Below, in pieces: positions 45,501 to 56,809 of a DNA stretch of 64,000 bases. The stretch covers positions 1,116,001-1,180,000 of the forward strand of contig JAHYIO010000033.1 in the NCBI GenBank assembly GCA_020543525.1. Reading direction: 5' to 3'. Position 1 is the stretch's first letter. Every line of letters starts with the position of its first letter. The position numbers were made by a program, and so were the translations under genes. This DNA is from Coriolopsis trogii (lineage: Eukaryota; Basidiomycota; Agaricomycetes; Polyporales; Polyporaceae). Below the pieces are notes generated by a model. That model was not told the DNA's origin. It did no database searches and saw only the letters and a list, made by a program, of their open reading frames with translations.

Positions 45501-48500
45501 TGGCAACAAGCCCCACCAGCGCATGTACTTTTACCTTGACGTTCTCAACAACATCCTCGACGGCTATGACAACCAGGCAGTCATGGCATCTACCTTGAAG
45601 GACCTCATCAGTGTCCTTCAGCAGCCCGAACTTCCTTTCTCAGAAGTAAGCGCTATCCTCGCGACACTCTCCGGTCGGATGCCTGCCAAACTGGAGGAGA
45701 GCGTCCGGGCAGCTATTGACCTCGCGAAGAGCAAGGGAGAGGGCGCCGAGTTTCCTGCGCTTCGCATCAAGAAGCTTATTGATCACTTCATGGAGGACAA
45801 CGTCCGTGCCCAGGACCGGCCAATGTTCCGCACGCAGCTTGCGCCGCTCTTGTCCGCCGTCGAGCGCTACCAGTCTGGTCTGAAGGCGCACGAGACCGAT
45901 GTCATCGCGGGCTTGCTCGCGCGGTACGAGGAGACGGAGAAGTTGTTTGGTGGTAGCATCGAGGCTCGTGTTTTGGCGCTTCGCGAACAGAACAAGGACA
46001 ACCTCGATAGGGTCGTGTCGCTCGTGCTCAGTCACATCATGGCACAGAGGAAGGGCCGTTTGGTCATGGCCATCCTCGAGCACGTCAAGAACAGCGGATT
46101 GACCGTGACTGATCCAGATTCGAGGCTATACCAGGTCTTGCAAGGTCTTGCTTCTCTCGAGGCGAAGTGAGTATTCACTCGCTTGTGACTGGACTGTTTG
46201 AGTATGTCTGATCCCACTGTTTAGGTCGTCTACTCAGGTATCCCTGAAGGCCCGGGAGGTCTTGATCTCTTGCCAGATGCCCTCGTATGAGGAGCGTCGC
46301 GCACAGATGGAGGGAATTCTCAAGGCGTCTGTGACCAACAGCCACTACGGCGAGCCGGGGTCCATTGCCAGGTTCGTCGTCCTCGTGATGGCCTGCGTGA
46401 AGGCTGACTAACGATAGTCCAGGACACCGGCTATGGACATCTTGCGGGAGCTCGTGGACTCGCGGTACACCGTCTATGACGTTCTACCATATTTCTGGAA
46501 CTTCACAGAGCAGGAGATTATTCACGGTGAGGGTTGAATCCATTAACATGGTATCCGCGTCACTCATGAAGTACTAGCTGCTATGGAGGTCTATGTCAGG
46601 CGTGCATACAAGGCGTACACTCTTTTGTCAGTTGATTTCGAGGAGGGTGATGGCATGGACGATGGTGATGCACCCAGTGTTATCACTTGGCGCTTCAACC
46701 TTGGCCAGTCCAACTCACCACCATCAACGCCTCGCCTTGGACGAGAGTAAGTACATCTATCCATTTATAAGTGCGTTGGCTCACTGCATACATAGTGAGC
46801 CTCCCCGTCGGCAAGCATCTGTTAGCGACCTCACCTACATGATTAACGCGCACCAGAAGCAGCCTCTCCGGACTGGTGCTATCGCGTCTTTCCCGAACCT
46901 TGATGCCCTGAAGCGCGGTTTCGACAAAGTAGCGGGTACTCTTCCTCCCTTCGATCCTCAGGAGTATCAGCAACGCTATGGCGCCAACAACCAACCTCCT
47001 AATGTCTTGAATATGGCGCTGCGTGTCTTTAACGACGCCGACGACATGTCTGACGATGCCTGGTACGATAAGGTCCTTGAGCTCGTCAACGGCCACCGCG
47101 AGGTCCTCACCCGCCGCGGAGTTCGTCGTGTCTCCATCCTCATCTGCCGGCCAGGCCAATACCCTGTCTATTACACTCTTCGCGAGATGGGTGGCTCTTG
47201 GGGCGAGGAACAGTCCATTCGTCACGTTGAGCCCGCTCTTGCCTTCCAGCTTGAGCTCAGCCGTCTGTCCCACTACAACCTCACGCCCTGCTTCACGGAG
47301 AGCAAGCAACTCCATATCTATCACGCCGTGGCTCGGGAGAACCAACTGGACAGCCGATTCTTCATCCGCGCTCTTGTGCGTCCTGGTCGCATCCGGGGCA
47401 GCATGAACACCGCCCAGTATCTCATCTCTGAGACCGACCGTCTTGTCACCACGATCCTGGACGCTCTGGAGGTCGTCTCTGCACAGTACCGTAACGCCGA
47501 CTGCAACCACATCTTCATGAACTTCATCTACAACCTCCCTGTTACGTACGACGACGTCTTGGAGGCCATCTCTGGCTTCATCGAGCGCCACGGTAAGAGA
47601 CTTTGGCGTCTGCGCGTAACGGGCTCAGAGATTCGGATCGTACTGGAGGACCAGGACGGTAACGTGACACCCATCCGTTGCGTTATCGAAAACGTCTCCG
47701 GGTTCATCGTCAACTACCATGGATACCAGGAGATTACCACCGACAAGGGAACGACCATCCTCAAGTCCATCGGGGAGAAGGGTCCGCTCCACTTGCAGCC
47801 CGTCCACCAGGCGTACCCGACGAAGGAGTCGTTGCAGCCGAAGCGTTATGCGGCTCACAATCTCGGCACTACCTACGTCTACGACTTCCCCGATCTCTTC
47901 GCCAAGGCGCTTAGCAACGTGTGGCTGAAGGCCCGAGTAGTGAACCCTAGTCTGGCGCTTCCGAAAAAGCTCTTCGAGTCGAAGGAGCTCGTCCTCGACG
48001 AGCACGACCAGATCCAAGAGGTCGACAGATTGCCTGGCAACAACACTGTCGGCATGGTCGGCTGGGTGTTCACTCTCCGGTCTCCTGAGTACCCGGAGGG
48101 TCGTCGTGCTGTGGTGATTGCGAACGATATTACGTACAAGATTGGGTCCTTTGGTCCCGCCGAGGACCAGTTCTTCTACCTCTGCTCCCAGTACGCACGC
48201 GAGCATGGTCTTCCCCGTATCTATCTCTCTGCCAACTCCGGAGCACGCATTGGTCTCGCGGAGGAGGTGATGAACCTGTTCTCTGTTGCTTGGAACGACC
48301 CCGCGCATCCCGAGAAGGGCATCGAGTATCTCTATCTTACACACGAGAACTTCCTCAAGGTTCAGGAGAAGGCCGCTGCGGCCATCCGCACTGTCGAGAT
48401 CGAGGAGAACGGCGAGCGTCGCCACAAGATCACCGACATCATCGGTCTCCAGGACGGTATCGGTGTGGAGTGCTTGAAGGGCTCCGGTCTCATCGCCGGC

Positions 48501-50201
48501 GAGACGTCTCGTGCATACGACGACATCTTCACGATTACCCTCGTCACTGGTCGCTCGGTCGGTATCGGCGCATACCTTGTTCGCCTCGGAGAGCGTGCTG
48601 TACAGGTGGAGGGTCAGTACATCATCCTCACGGGAGCACCTGCCCTCAACAAGGTCCTCGGTCGCGATGTCTACACCTCCAGCTTGCAGCTCGGTGGTAC
48701 CCAGATCATGCACAAGAACGGCGTCTCTCACCTTACGGCGAATAGCGACCTTGAAGGTGCCACTCACATTGTCGAGTGGCTGTCGTACGTTCCCGAATAC
48801 AAGGGCGCTCCGTTACCTGTTCTGGACCTCGCTGACCCATGGGATCGCGACATTGGTTATATGCCTCCTAAGGGACCGTACGACCCGCGCTGGTTCATTG
48901 AGGGCAAGACTGACGAGAACTCCTCCGAGTGGTTCTCTGGCTTCTTCGACCGGGGCTCCTTCCAGGAGACGCTTAGCGGATGGGCTCAGACGGTTGTCGT
49001 AGGTCGTGCTCGTCTCGGTGGTATCCCGATGGGTGTCATCGCTGTCGAGACACGAACAATCGAGCGCATCGTTCCCGCTGACCCTGCCAATCCGTCATCG
49101 TTCGAGCAGCGCATCATGGAGGCTGGTCAAGTCTGGTACCCGAACTCGGCGTACAAGACTGCGCAGGCGATCTTTGACTTCGACCGGGAAGGCCTTCCGT
49201 TGATCATCTTCGCCAACTGGCGTGGCTTCTCGGGCGGTCAGCAAGACATGTACAACGAGATCCTCAAGCAGGGCGCCAAGATTGTCGACGGTCTGTCGAG
49301 CTACAAGCAGCCTGTCTTCGTCTACATAGTCCCTCATGGCGAGCTCCGTGGTGGTGCGTGGGTTGTGCTTGACCCCTCTATCAACTCGGCGCAGATGGAC
49401 ATGTACGCCGACGTCGATGCTCGTGCCGGTGTCCTTGAGCCGGAGGGTATCGTCGAGATCAAGATGCGTCGCGAGAAGATCCTCAAGCTGATGGAACGCC
49501 TCGACTCTACCTACGCGAGCTTGAAGAAGGACAGTACTGATGTTTCGAAGACACCTGAGGAGCGCGCTGCCGCCGCAGACGCTCTTGCCAAGAGGGAGAC
49601 GCTCCTGCAGCCGACCTACAAGCAGATCGCTATCTTGTATGCTGATCTTCACGAGTAAGTAGCGACCACACTATTTGGATAATGCGAACCTGATACTGAT
49701 GACTGCGTGAACAGTCGCACCGGACGTATGGAGGCCAAGGGCTGTGCCAAGCCGATGGTCTGGAAGGACGCGCGTCGCCGCTTCTACTGGGCTGTCCGCG
49801 CGAAGGTCGCGCATTCATCGGCTATGGCGCAGCTTGAGCAAGCCAGCCCTGACTCGACGTATGAATACCGCGCACATCTCCTGGAATCTCTTGCCGGCCT
49901 CGAGGACGTCACCGACCCCCGCATCATCGCCGAGGCCCTCGAGAAGCTCGATCTCTCGAGGACAATCGCAAAGCTCAAGGCGGATCACCTGGCCCACCGC
50001 ATGCTCGAGCTTGCAAACGAGGACAAGAAGGCGACGGTTGACAGTCTTGCTCGCCTCATCGACAACTTCGGCGATGAAGAGAAGCTCGCGTTGCTCGCTG
50101 CTCTGCAAAACTCGACCCGCTCTCCTGGTAAGTTGCGATGTTTACTTGAACGACCGCTGCTCATGTCTTTATGCACAGTTCCTCCCTACACATCAGCCTG
50201 A
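42550..50201 (+). CDS. ACC1: Acetyl-CoA carboxylase
   Basis: Multidomain cytosolic enzyme making malonyl-CoA for fatty-acid synthesis. Exons 42550-42589, 42648-42730, 43107-43125, 43173-43811, 43862-44107, 44160-45259, 45316-46166, 46225-46371, 46423-46526, 46578-46746, 46796-49654, 49715-50127, 50179-50201; 2230 aa, the usual length. Biotin carboxylase: [31 protein letters not shown], the ATP-grasp loop [29 protein letters not shown]. Biotin carrier: VMKM at the start of exon 7, Lys712 being the biotinylation site. Carboxyltransferase in exon 11: [65 protein letters not shown]. The last exon codes only for VPPYTSA. Intron 2 is 376 bp, much longer than the others; no additional in-frame exon was found in it. 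Identification is certain; the largest coding region of the window. Confidence 0.97.
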
Positions 50202-50612
50202 ATCGCATAATAGAATAGAGCATGGTCCGTGCTTGTCCTTGTAGTGCTATAATCATCCGCATACTCCTGTCCGATCCCTCCTCACGCTTCGCATGACCTG
50301 TTGTTGCACGAATCTTTGTTATCATACTCATCCTCCCATGACTGTAGACGCACGACCATAATGCACACATTTCTCTCCCCGTGTATGCGTATGTTTCGCC
50401 AACCTCATCGCGTACAGCCATTTTGTACGTGACCTCCCGCTCATCATCTACGTTCTAATCATCCACTTCAGTTATTTGGAGGAGGTCCGAAGCATTGTCT
50501 ACAAACGTAATCCTGAGTGGCTAGGCAAACATCTCACCATCGTGCGTCCCTTCCTGCGCGCATATGGCTTGCGCAGTCTTAGCAGCGCCGAGCGGTACAC
50601 TCCCGACTCAGA

Positions 50613-50830
50613 TTCCATGCTTCTGCTGTGCCTGCAGCCCGTCTGTGATCGACCATGACCAGCAGATTCAGCCATTCGTCAAGAACCGCAAGGCGCACCT
50701 CGTCTGCGGGGATGCGCTGAACGTCTGCCACGTCTGACAAGCCTGGAACGCAGCGCTCGACGCCGGCAAGGGCAGAATCGATCTCGTCCTCTAGATCTTC
50801 ACAGTCGGTGCGTGCGGTCTTGATGACTAG
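50613..50830 (+). pseudogene. Relic of NAD(P)-binding (Rossmann/NmrA-like) protein, copy 1
   Basis: The plus strand reads DHDQQIQPFVKNRKAHLVCG, then a stop codon, then QAWNAALDAGKGRIDLVL and another stop in line. This is the segment following the nucleotide-binding motif in a family of basidiomycete NAD(P)-binding proteins, recognised from memory of the family pattern only. In-frame stops and loss of the N-terminal glycine motif mark it as dead. Confidence 0.55.
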
Positions 50831-51286
50831 CGTAGACCCGGCTGACGCACTTCCTCGAGCGGGCAAGGAAACAGCTCGTGCGTGCCACTGCTATCCAAAC
50901 TCATCCCGAAGTATTCTTGCAGTACGAGTGCTTCGACTGTCGATGTGTTAAACCCCAACAACTCGAGTAGGCGAGAGCGAACGCCAGTCTCGAAAGGGGT
51001 CACTGTTGACTTCGACATCTAGCACAGGAAAATGCGGTTATGCGTTCGGTGGCCCGAACGCCTTGAAGTACCAGATGGTAGGATCCCACACGGTGAGCTT
51101 CAGGGCGCTGATGTCGCGCGTACAGCGAGGCCGCTCGGAGGTCTGGAGTAGGCATCGTCGTAGTGTACAGTAGAGTACGTCCTCGTCCTCGGAGGATCAA
51201 AGAACATTGGCTATCATGCCGCCCTGCGGCTTCTGAGTGCGCCGGATTGTATGCGTCACATTTCGTGCTTCGCTGACACATGGACT

Positions 51287-51515
51287 CCTTCAGAACAGGG
51301 TGCGACAGTGACATTCCTCCTCCGCAACACCTTGATGTCTGAGAGGGACGAGCATATGCAGCCCTTCATTAAGGGCTGCAAAGCGCAGCTCATTCATGGG
51401 AACGCCTTGAGCTGGACGACGCAGTGCGGAACCCGGTCTTCACGGCGCACTTCATGCAGGACGTGCTTCCGAACTTCGAGAAGGACGCCGGTAAGGGTGC
51501 GCTTGCGTATTGAGC
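51287..51515 (+). pseudogene. Relic of NAD(P)-binding protein, copy 2
   Basis: Reads GATVTFLLRNTLMSERDEHM then QPFIKGCKAQLIHGNAL, the same protein region as the relic at 50613-50830 but diverged. A frame change follows, after which an unrelated-looking stretch (VFTAHFMQDVLPNFEKDAG) runs to a stop. No start codon or complete domain. Confidence 0.5.
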
Positions 51516-51716
51516 GATGCAGATGGTACAGATGCGTCACTGTACATTGGCTTATCGCGTTTTCAGTTCTGATGTACTTCGTGTACTGATTATTCAACCT
51601 TTACCACGTCTCGCAAGCGTTTATGCTTGTATAGCCCAGTCCCGACGCTATGCAACCCCCTGTAGGACGCTCGAAGTCGATCGCGAGCGCACCAACGATT
51701 GCAGACGTGGGCGGGC

Positions 51717-53708
51717 CTAAGAGCGGTGAGCACGACGTCTCGAGTGCTGCGTAGTAAGCGCTGACACGCAATCCTTCCCGTCGGACGAGATGATGTAGCC
51801 GCGCGCACACCGTCCTGCAAGAGAGTCGCACCATCAGTTGGAGGAGTCCATCCATCCAATATTCTGCTCCGCATATGTTGCAGGCGTCAATGTCACTCAC
51901 CAATGACGCACGCACCCTTGCGGCACGTCACCGAGTCCACGTTCGGGATCGCACTACAATCGCGCCCCCCATCGGCCGTCCTCTCCCCAAGCGGTGAGTC
52001 GTTGGCGACGCATCCGCCGCAGCTCTCGAGGTCGCGCTGGACGTCGACGCACTCGTGTGCGCGGAGGTAGCCGACGCCCTGGAGCGTGTATCCGTATACT
52101 GGGCAGCTGCGCTGGCTCCCCGGACATGCCTTCTCCCTTGGGAACCGGCGGCGGTACGGGCCCTGCACGACAGGGGACGGGTTTATGCCGGCGACGTTAG
52201 CTACATGCACATACATCGGTGAGTGATACATGGGACGTGGAAGGGAACGGAGATGGACGCACGGCAGGTCGTCCCCGTCATCTCACACGTGTCGAGACCG
52301 CGCAGGAAAGAGGTCTGACATTGGCTCGCGGATGTCGCCTCGACGGGCGTGTAGGAGCCGCTGACCGGGCAACTCGTGCAACGATCGGAGCCCTCCGCCT
52401 CCTACGACATCTGTCAGTATGGCCACGCTCGGGAACGATGTCACGGTGCGTGGACTCACCGAGTAAAAGCCAGAACAACTACAGGCGTGTCATGTGTCAG
52501 AGTGCGCTGAACGTACGCAAGGACAGGAGGACTCACCAAGAGCAGCACGACGTGGACCCAGTGGAGCTCGTGAAGGTGCCGGCGGGGCATGGGGTGCATT
52601 CAGCGGACGCTGGCCCGTCGGTGTACGAGCCAGCGGGGCATGCAGTCGGCTCCGACGCGCCGCCTGCATCACAGTATGAACCAGCTGGGCAGGCGGTGCA
52701 CACGGTCGAGCCGCCCGCACTGTACGTCCCCACGGGGCAGAGGACGCAGGTCCCAGACGACAGGTCGGAGAACGTCCCTGGGGCGCAGGACGCGCACTCC
52801 GTTGCTCCTGAGTCACTGAACGTGCCGGCAGGGCAAGTAGCGCATACGCCCTGGCTGTTACCAAAGGTTCCAGCGGGGCAGGGAGTGCACGACGAGGACC
52901 CCGCGTTGCTTGTACTTCCGGCGGGGCATGCGGTACATGCGCCCGCGCCGTTGTCGAAAGTTCCAGCAGGGCAGGGTTCGCATGACGACAGCCCCAGAAT
53001 ATAAATGGTGCCGGCAGGACAGGAAGTGCACGTCTTGGTATCTTCGTTGCCGTACATTCCCGTAGGACACTGCAGGACGCACATCCGCGATGAAAGGTCG
53101 GCGAATGTCCCGGTGGGGCAAGCGACGCATGCGGTGCCCGCGCTGTTGCTGAACGTTCCGGAGGGGCAGCTGTTGCAACTCGTGGCACCTGGCCCGCTGT
53201 AAGTGTCGGTAGGACAAAACGTGCAAGCGGAGGAGCGGTTCGCGTTGTACGTCCCGGCCGGACAAACGGCGGTACAGCTCGCCACACCCGGAGGGCTGAC
53301 AGCAGGATTGGGACATGAGAAGCACGAGGTGCGTGCTGGGTTACTGTAGGTCCCACCTGGACAGACATTGCAAGACGTGGTGCCTCCGCTGCTCACTGTG
53401 CCAGGAGAGCATGTTGAGCACGATGAAGCTCCATCCATGCTGCTGAAAGTACCGCCGGGGCATGAGGTACACTGCGAGGCGCCGGCAGCGCTATAGGTTC
53501 CAGCAGAGCAGGGTGTGCAGGAGGTCGCGCCGGCCGTGCTGGCAAACGAGCCTGCAGGGCACGCGTTGCACGGCAAGTACCCGTATGCGGAGTAGGTGCC
53601 TGGGCTGCATAGGGGTAGTGCGCCTTTCACGGGCAGGGCGGTAAGCGAGAGAGCGGTGATGAGCACTAAGACAGGGAGAGAGATGAAGGAGCGACAGTGG
53701 ACGCGCAT
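51717..53708 (-). CDS. Secreted cysteine-rich protein: GCC2/GCC3-type repeats plus C-terminal CPL1-like domain
   Basis: Exons 53708-52537, 52478-52460, 52401-52287, 52200-51901, 51814-51717; 567 aa. A clear signal peptide (FISLPVLVLITALSLTALPV) is followed by about 17 tandem repeats of the pattern C-x(2)-C-PAGT-F/Y-S with 14-24 residues per unit, of the ephrin-receptor-like GCC2/GCC3 type. The C-terminal ~130 residues match the basidiomycete CPL1-like domain: CPGSQRSCPVYGY, HECVDVQRDLESCGGC, DCSAIPNVDSVTCRKGACVI and GYIISSDGKDCVSA. The 19-bp second exon sits between repeats and domain. CPL1 of Cryptococcus is a secreted protein; the role here is unknown, with cell-wall or extracellular function inferred. 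The repeat array is prone to copy-number change. Codon use is like its neighbours. Confidence 0.88.
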
Positions 53709-55201
53709 AGCGACTGAGAGCGAGAAAGAGCGGACAGGTTTGGGGATCCGGTTCTGCTGGCTCGTAATGAAGCTGCTGGGTCTATGATATGGAGAGCGGA
53801 CGCCTTATGAAGGGCGAGATCTACTGAAGACAAATCTCGGGTGCATTGTCTGAGCGAAACGGGAGTGGAATCGGTCAGGTTAAGAGCACTTCCGGTGCAA
53901 AGTCACGGTCGAGGAACAGGAACACACTCACACCCTCATTTACCGTTATGAATCCCGATCGCTACTCGATCGACTCAACCATCTCCATATCGCCATTTGG
54001 TACCTATTAAGGCCTAATTGGCACCGACCGAGACGGTCGGGCATTTCGTTATTCCGTGAAAAGTGAAGGCCACAGGTTGGCGAACCATGCATACTCTTCT
54101 AAACACCATAGCGGAAGCAGCGGTTTGATCGGCAAAGCTCGGGCTCATACTTGAATGGCTTCCAACCGGTCGAGAACCTACATGTAAGTAATCCAGTAGA
54201 GGACAAGTAGATGAAACGCGAAAACGTAAAGTACAGTCGACAAAGGCTTGAAGCTTGGCACTGTTGAGCGCCAGTGCAAGTAAGTACTTACATTGTCAAC
54301 AAGTACAAACAAGGAATGCCACGTGCTGGGGATACCTGCCTTCCGACTCGAGCGGAGTCAACGACTCGTAGGTCAGCGCTCACTGGGATGCTTTCATGCG
54401 TATAGCCCAGTCTGCTACAGGATGGTGTTCGCTATTGGGGTATCCTTAGCGACCGATTCCTCATGCTCTCTTGAAGCTCCCAGGCTCAGTGGTGCTACCA
54501 CACCATTGTAACTCGAGCCACTACTACTCATCATCAGAGCAGAAGCTAACGTTCAAGTTGCAACTCCAGCGTCGACGGTAGTACCTACGACAATCCTCAT
54601 CCTCTCACAGCAATAGCCGAGCGTACTACATACTGTACATAGCCCCGCTTTTGCTGGATGAGGGAAGCACAGATTCTTCCCTTGACGACGTAGCGACCTA
54701 CTAGACTCTCAACAGTGAGTGACGTCTCCCCTTGTCCATGGACAGCTGAGATTTAACGCACCGATTACACAGACGCCTTTGCGGCACGTCTCGCTGTAAG
54801 GGATCACAGTGTACTGTGCAGTCCCATCCGCCGTCAGAAAGAATAGCTCCCGCACAAGTTGGGGCTATGCATATGGGCGTCACTCCAGTTGTGTTGACCT
54901 TACACTGGCATAGCTTGGGAGGCAGAGGTGATCATTAGTAATAGCATTTCCGGCCTCGACCATGTGAGTGGGTTCTTTTAGACCAGACATTGGTCCGCAT
55001 TGTCGGGGTATGATGGATCTTTCACTGCGCAGCTCACCGCCAGCCGTCCTGGTCCGGATGCATTCGTGAAACATGCTACGTCTGCATGGTGAACACTTGA
55101 GCTGACCTTGGCGTTGGTATAAGTACTGGTCGCACTGACGGCAGAGCTAACGTCTGGCCTCGCCTCCGATTGATAACAACTTGTCGCACTACCCTCTCAC
55201 A
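53709..55201. other. 1.5-kb intergenic region with a CPL1-domain relic
   Basis: Apart from the relic near 54.7-54.9 kb nothing is recognised. The last part precedes the reductase start codon and should carry its promoter. Confidence 0.45.
54714..54900 (-). pseudogene. Decayed CPL1-like domain fragment
   Basis: On the minus strand one phase reads TADGTAQYTVIPYSETCRKG followed by VCVIG and a GTGCGT donor. It aligns with TADGGRDCSAIPNVDSVTCR of the intact gene at 51717-53708, including the position and phase of the intron after the CRKGxCVI motif. The neighbouring upstream phase (CAGAILSDGGWDCT) shows a frame break inside the conserved region. No complete gene can be assembled. Confidence 0.6.
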
Positions 55202-56447
55202 ATGCCTGCTCTCGCAACTGGAAAAGTGCTCGTCACGGGAGCTAACAGCTTCATCGCAGGATGGATCATCAAGGCCCTTCTCGAGAACGGTTATTCCGTC
55301 AGAGGAACTGTCCGTGCGGCCAGCAAAGCCAACCCGATACGAGCCGCACTCGCAGCTTATACAGACCGGCTTGAAATCGTGGTCGTACAAGATATCTCCC
55401 AGGTACGCACCGCTGGACTCACGGTACGACTGGTACATGTGGTCAGTACACTGACCCGATGATCTCACCGGCAGCCTGGGGCATTCGACGATGCTGTTAA
55501 GGGCATGGACGCCGTCATTCATGTCGCCTCGCCCATCACTTTCGGGGCCAACGACCCCCAAGACATCATCCGGCCTGCAGTGGACGGGACGGATAGCCTC
55601 CTCCGCAGCGCGAGCAATACACCTGGAGCGTCCATCACACGCATCGTCTACGTCTCCTCCGTTTCCGCCATCGTGGACGAACGCCGGCCGGACCCGACTG
55701 CTTCCTACACCGAAGCAGACTGGAACGACACCGACCCGGCTCTCGTGGCGGAGAAGGGCAAGGATGCACACCCGATGTCCGTGTACCGCACGAGCAAGAC
55801 GCTCGCCGAGAAACACGCTTGGGACACCTTCAAGAAGGGACGTGCGGAGGGCTCGATCCGCTGGGATCTGGTCACGCTCTGCCCGCCCTGGGTGCTCGGG
55901 CCCGTCCTGGGCGCACAGACCCCGAACGACCTCGTCACCTCTCCGGGGCAGTGGTTCGTCACCGTCGTGAAGGAGGAAGGCGAGCTTCCCAACTCTGACC
56001 CCTGGTGCGTCCATTTGAATCCAAGCATCGGCCATCATGCGTCTCGCTCTCGAACGCGGGGTTACTGACTCGAGGTTCCCCGTAGGCCCAGCTGGGTGGA
56101 CGTACGCGACTTTGCGGACGCAGCCGTCCGTGCGCTTGTCAAGCCAGAGGCGGGCGGAGAACGCTTTATAATCAGCGCAGGCCCCTTCGATTGGACACAA
56201 TACCGTACGCCTGTCTTTCGCAACGCATGGATGAATGGTCGCTGATGGCACTCGAATGTTCTCCACAGTGACTATTGCCCGACGTCTCCTGGGAAAGGGA
56301 GATGCAGACAACCTGAACGTCCCGGACTCCTTGCCTCTCTATTTCGATGCCAAGAAGTCGCGAGAGGTTCTCGGGATTGCGTATCGGAGCATGGAGGAAA
56401 ATACTTCATTCATGATCGATGACTTTAAGGCGAAAGGATGGTGCTGA
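55202..56447 (+). CDS. NAD(P)-dependent reductase, Gre2/cinnamoyl-CoA reductase-like (extended SDR)
   Basis: Probably reduces aldehydes or ketones (methylglyoxal reductase, dihydroflavonol reductase group); actual substrate unknown. Exons 55202-55402, 55475-56004, 56086-56204, 56269-56447; 342 aa, the family length. N-terminal nucleotide-binding GKVLVTGANSFIAGWIIKAL, then MDAVIHVASPI, IVYVSSVSAI, the catalytic YRTSK motif (MSVYRTSKTLAEKHAWDTF), LVTLCPPWVLGP, SWVDVRDFADAAVRAL, and C-terminal FDAKKSREVLGI. All intron phases match. No signal peptide. Not linked functionally to its neighbours as far as can be seen. Confidence 0.92.
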
Positions 56448-56809
56448 GGGGTGGACTACGGAAATGTATGAGATTGTCGGAGGTACATCATGAACTTTCG
56501 CCTTGTCCCAATGCAACAGGGCCCTGTGAGCAGTACAATGGTGGGAGGACGAAATGCTTCGTCAGGGATGGTGACGCTTGACTCCGCGGTATGTAATGAT
56601 ACTCACTTACACAATGGTAAGTAGTGAACGACTTTGCGGACGGAATTCGAACTTCGGGACCTAAATTGATGACGTCATGTGTGCGACGTTCAGCGCTGAG
56701 CGTCTAGGGCGAGTCGGTAGAACTCCGAGTCAGACACATATTTGCATGCAGGTTTGCTCTCTGCTTCCACCTCTAGGGAATCCGGTTCAAAATAATAGCA
56801 AGCACCAGT
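56448..56809. promoter_or_regulatory. Reductase 3' flank and QNS1 promoter region
   Basis: 362 bp between two plus-strand genes. No motif recognised. Confidence 0.45.

Larger units (their letters stand above)
50202..51716. other. Region of gene relics downstream of ACC1
   Basis: 1.5 kb without an intact gene. Holds two decayed fragments of an NAD(P)-binding protein (separate entries) and other short frames of unclear origin on both strands. Confidence 0.5.

Noticed and set aside
47625..48767. 380-aa minus-strand frame inside ACC1
   Set aside because: Antisense shadow of the conserved carboxyltransferase exon.
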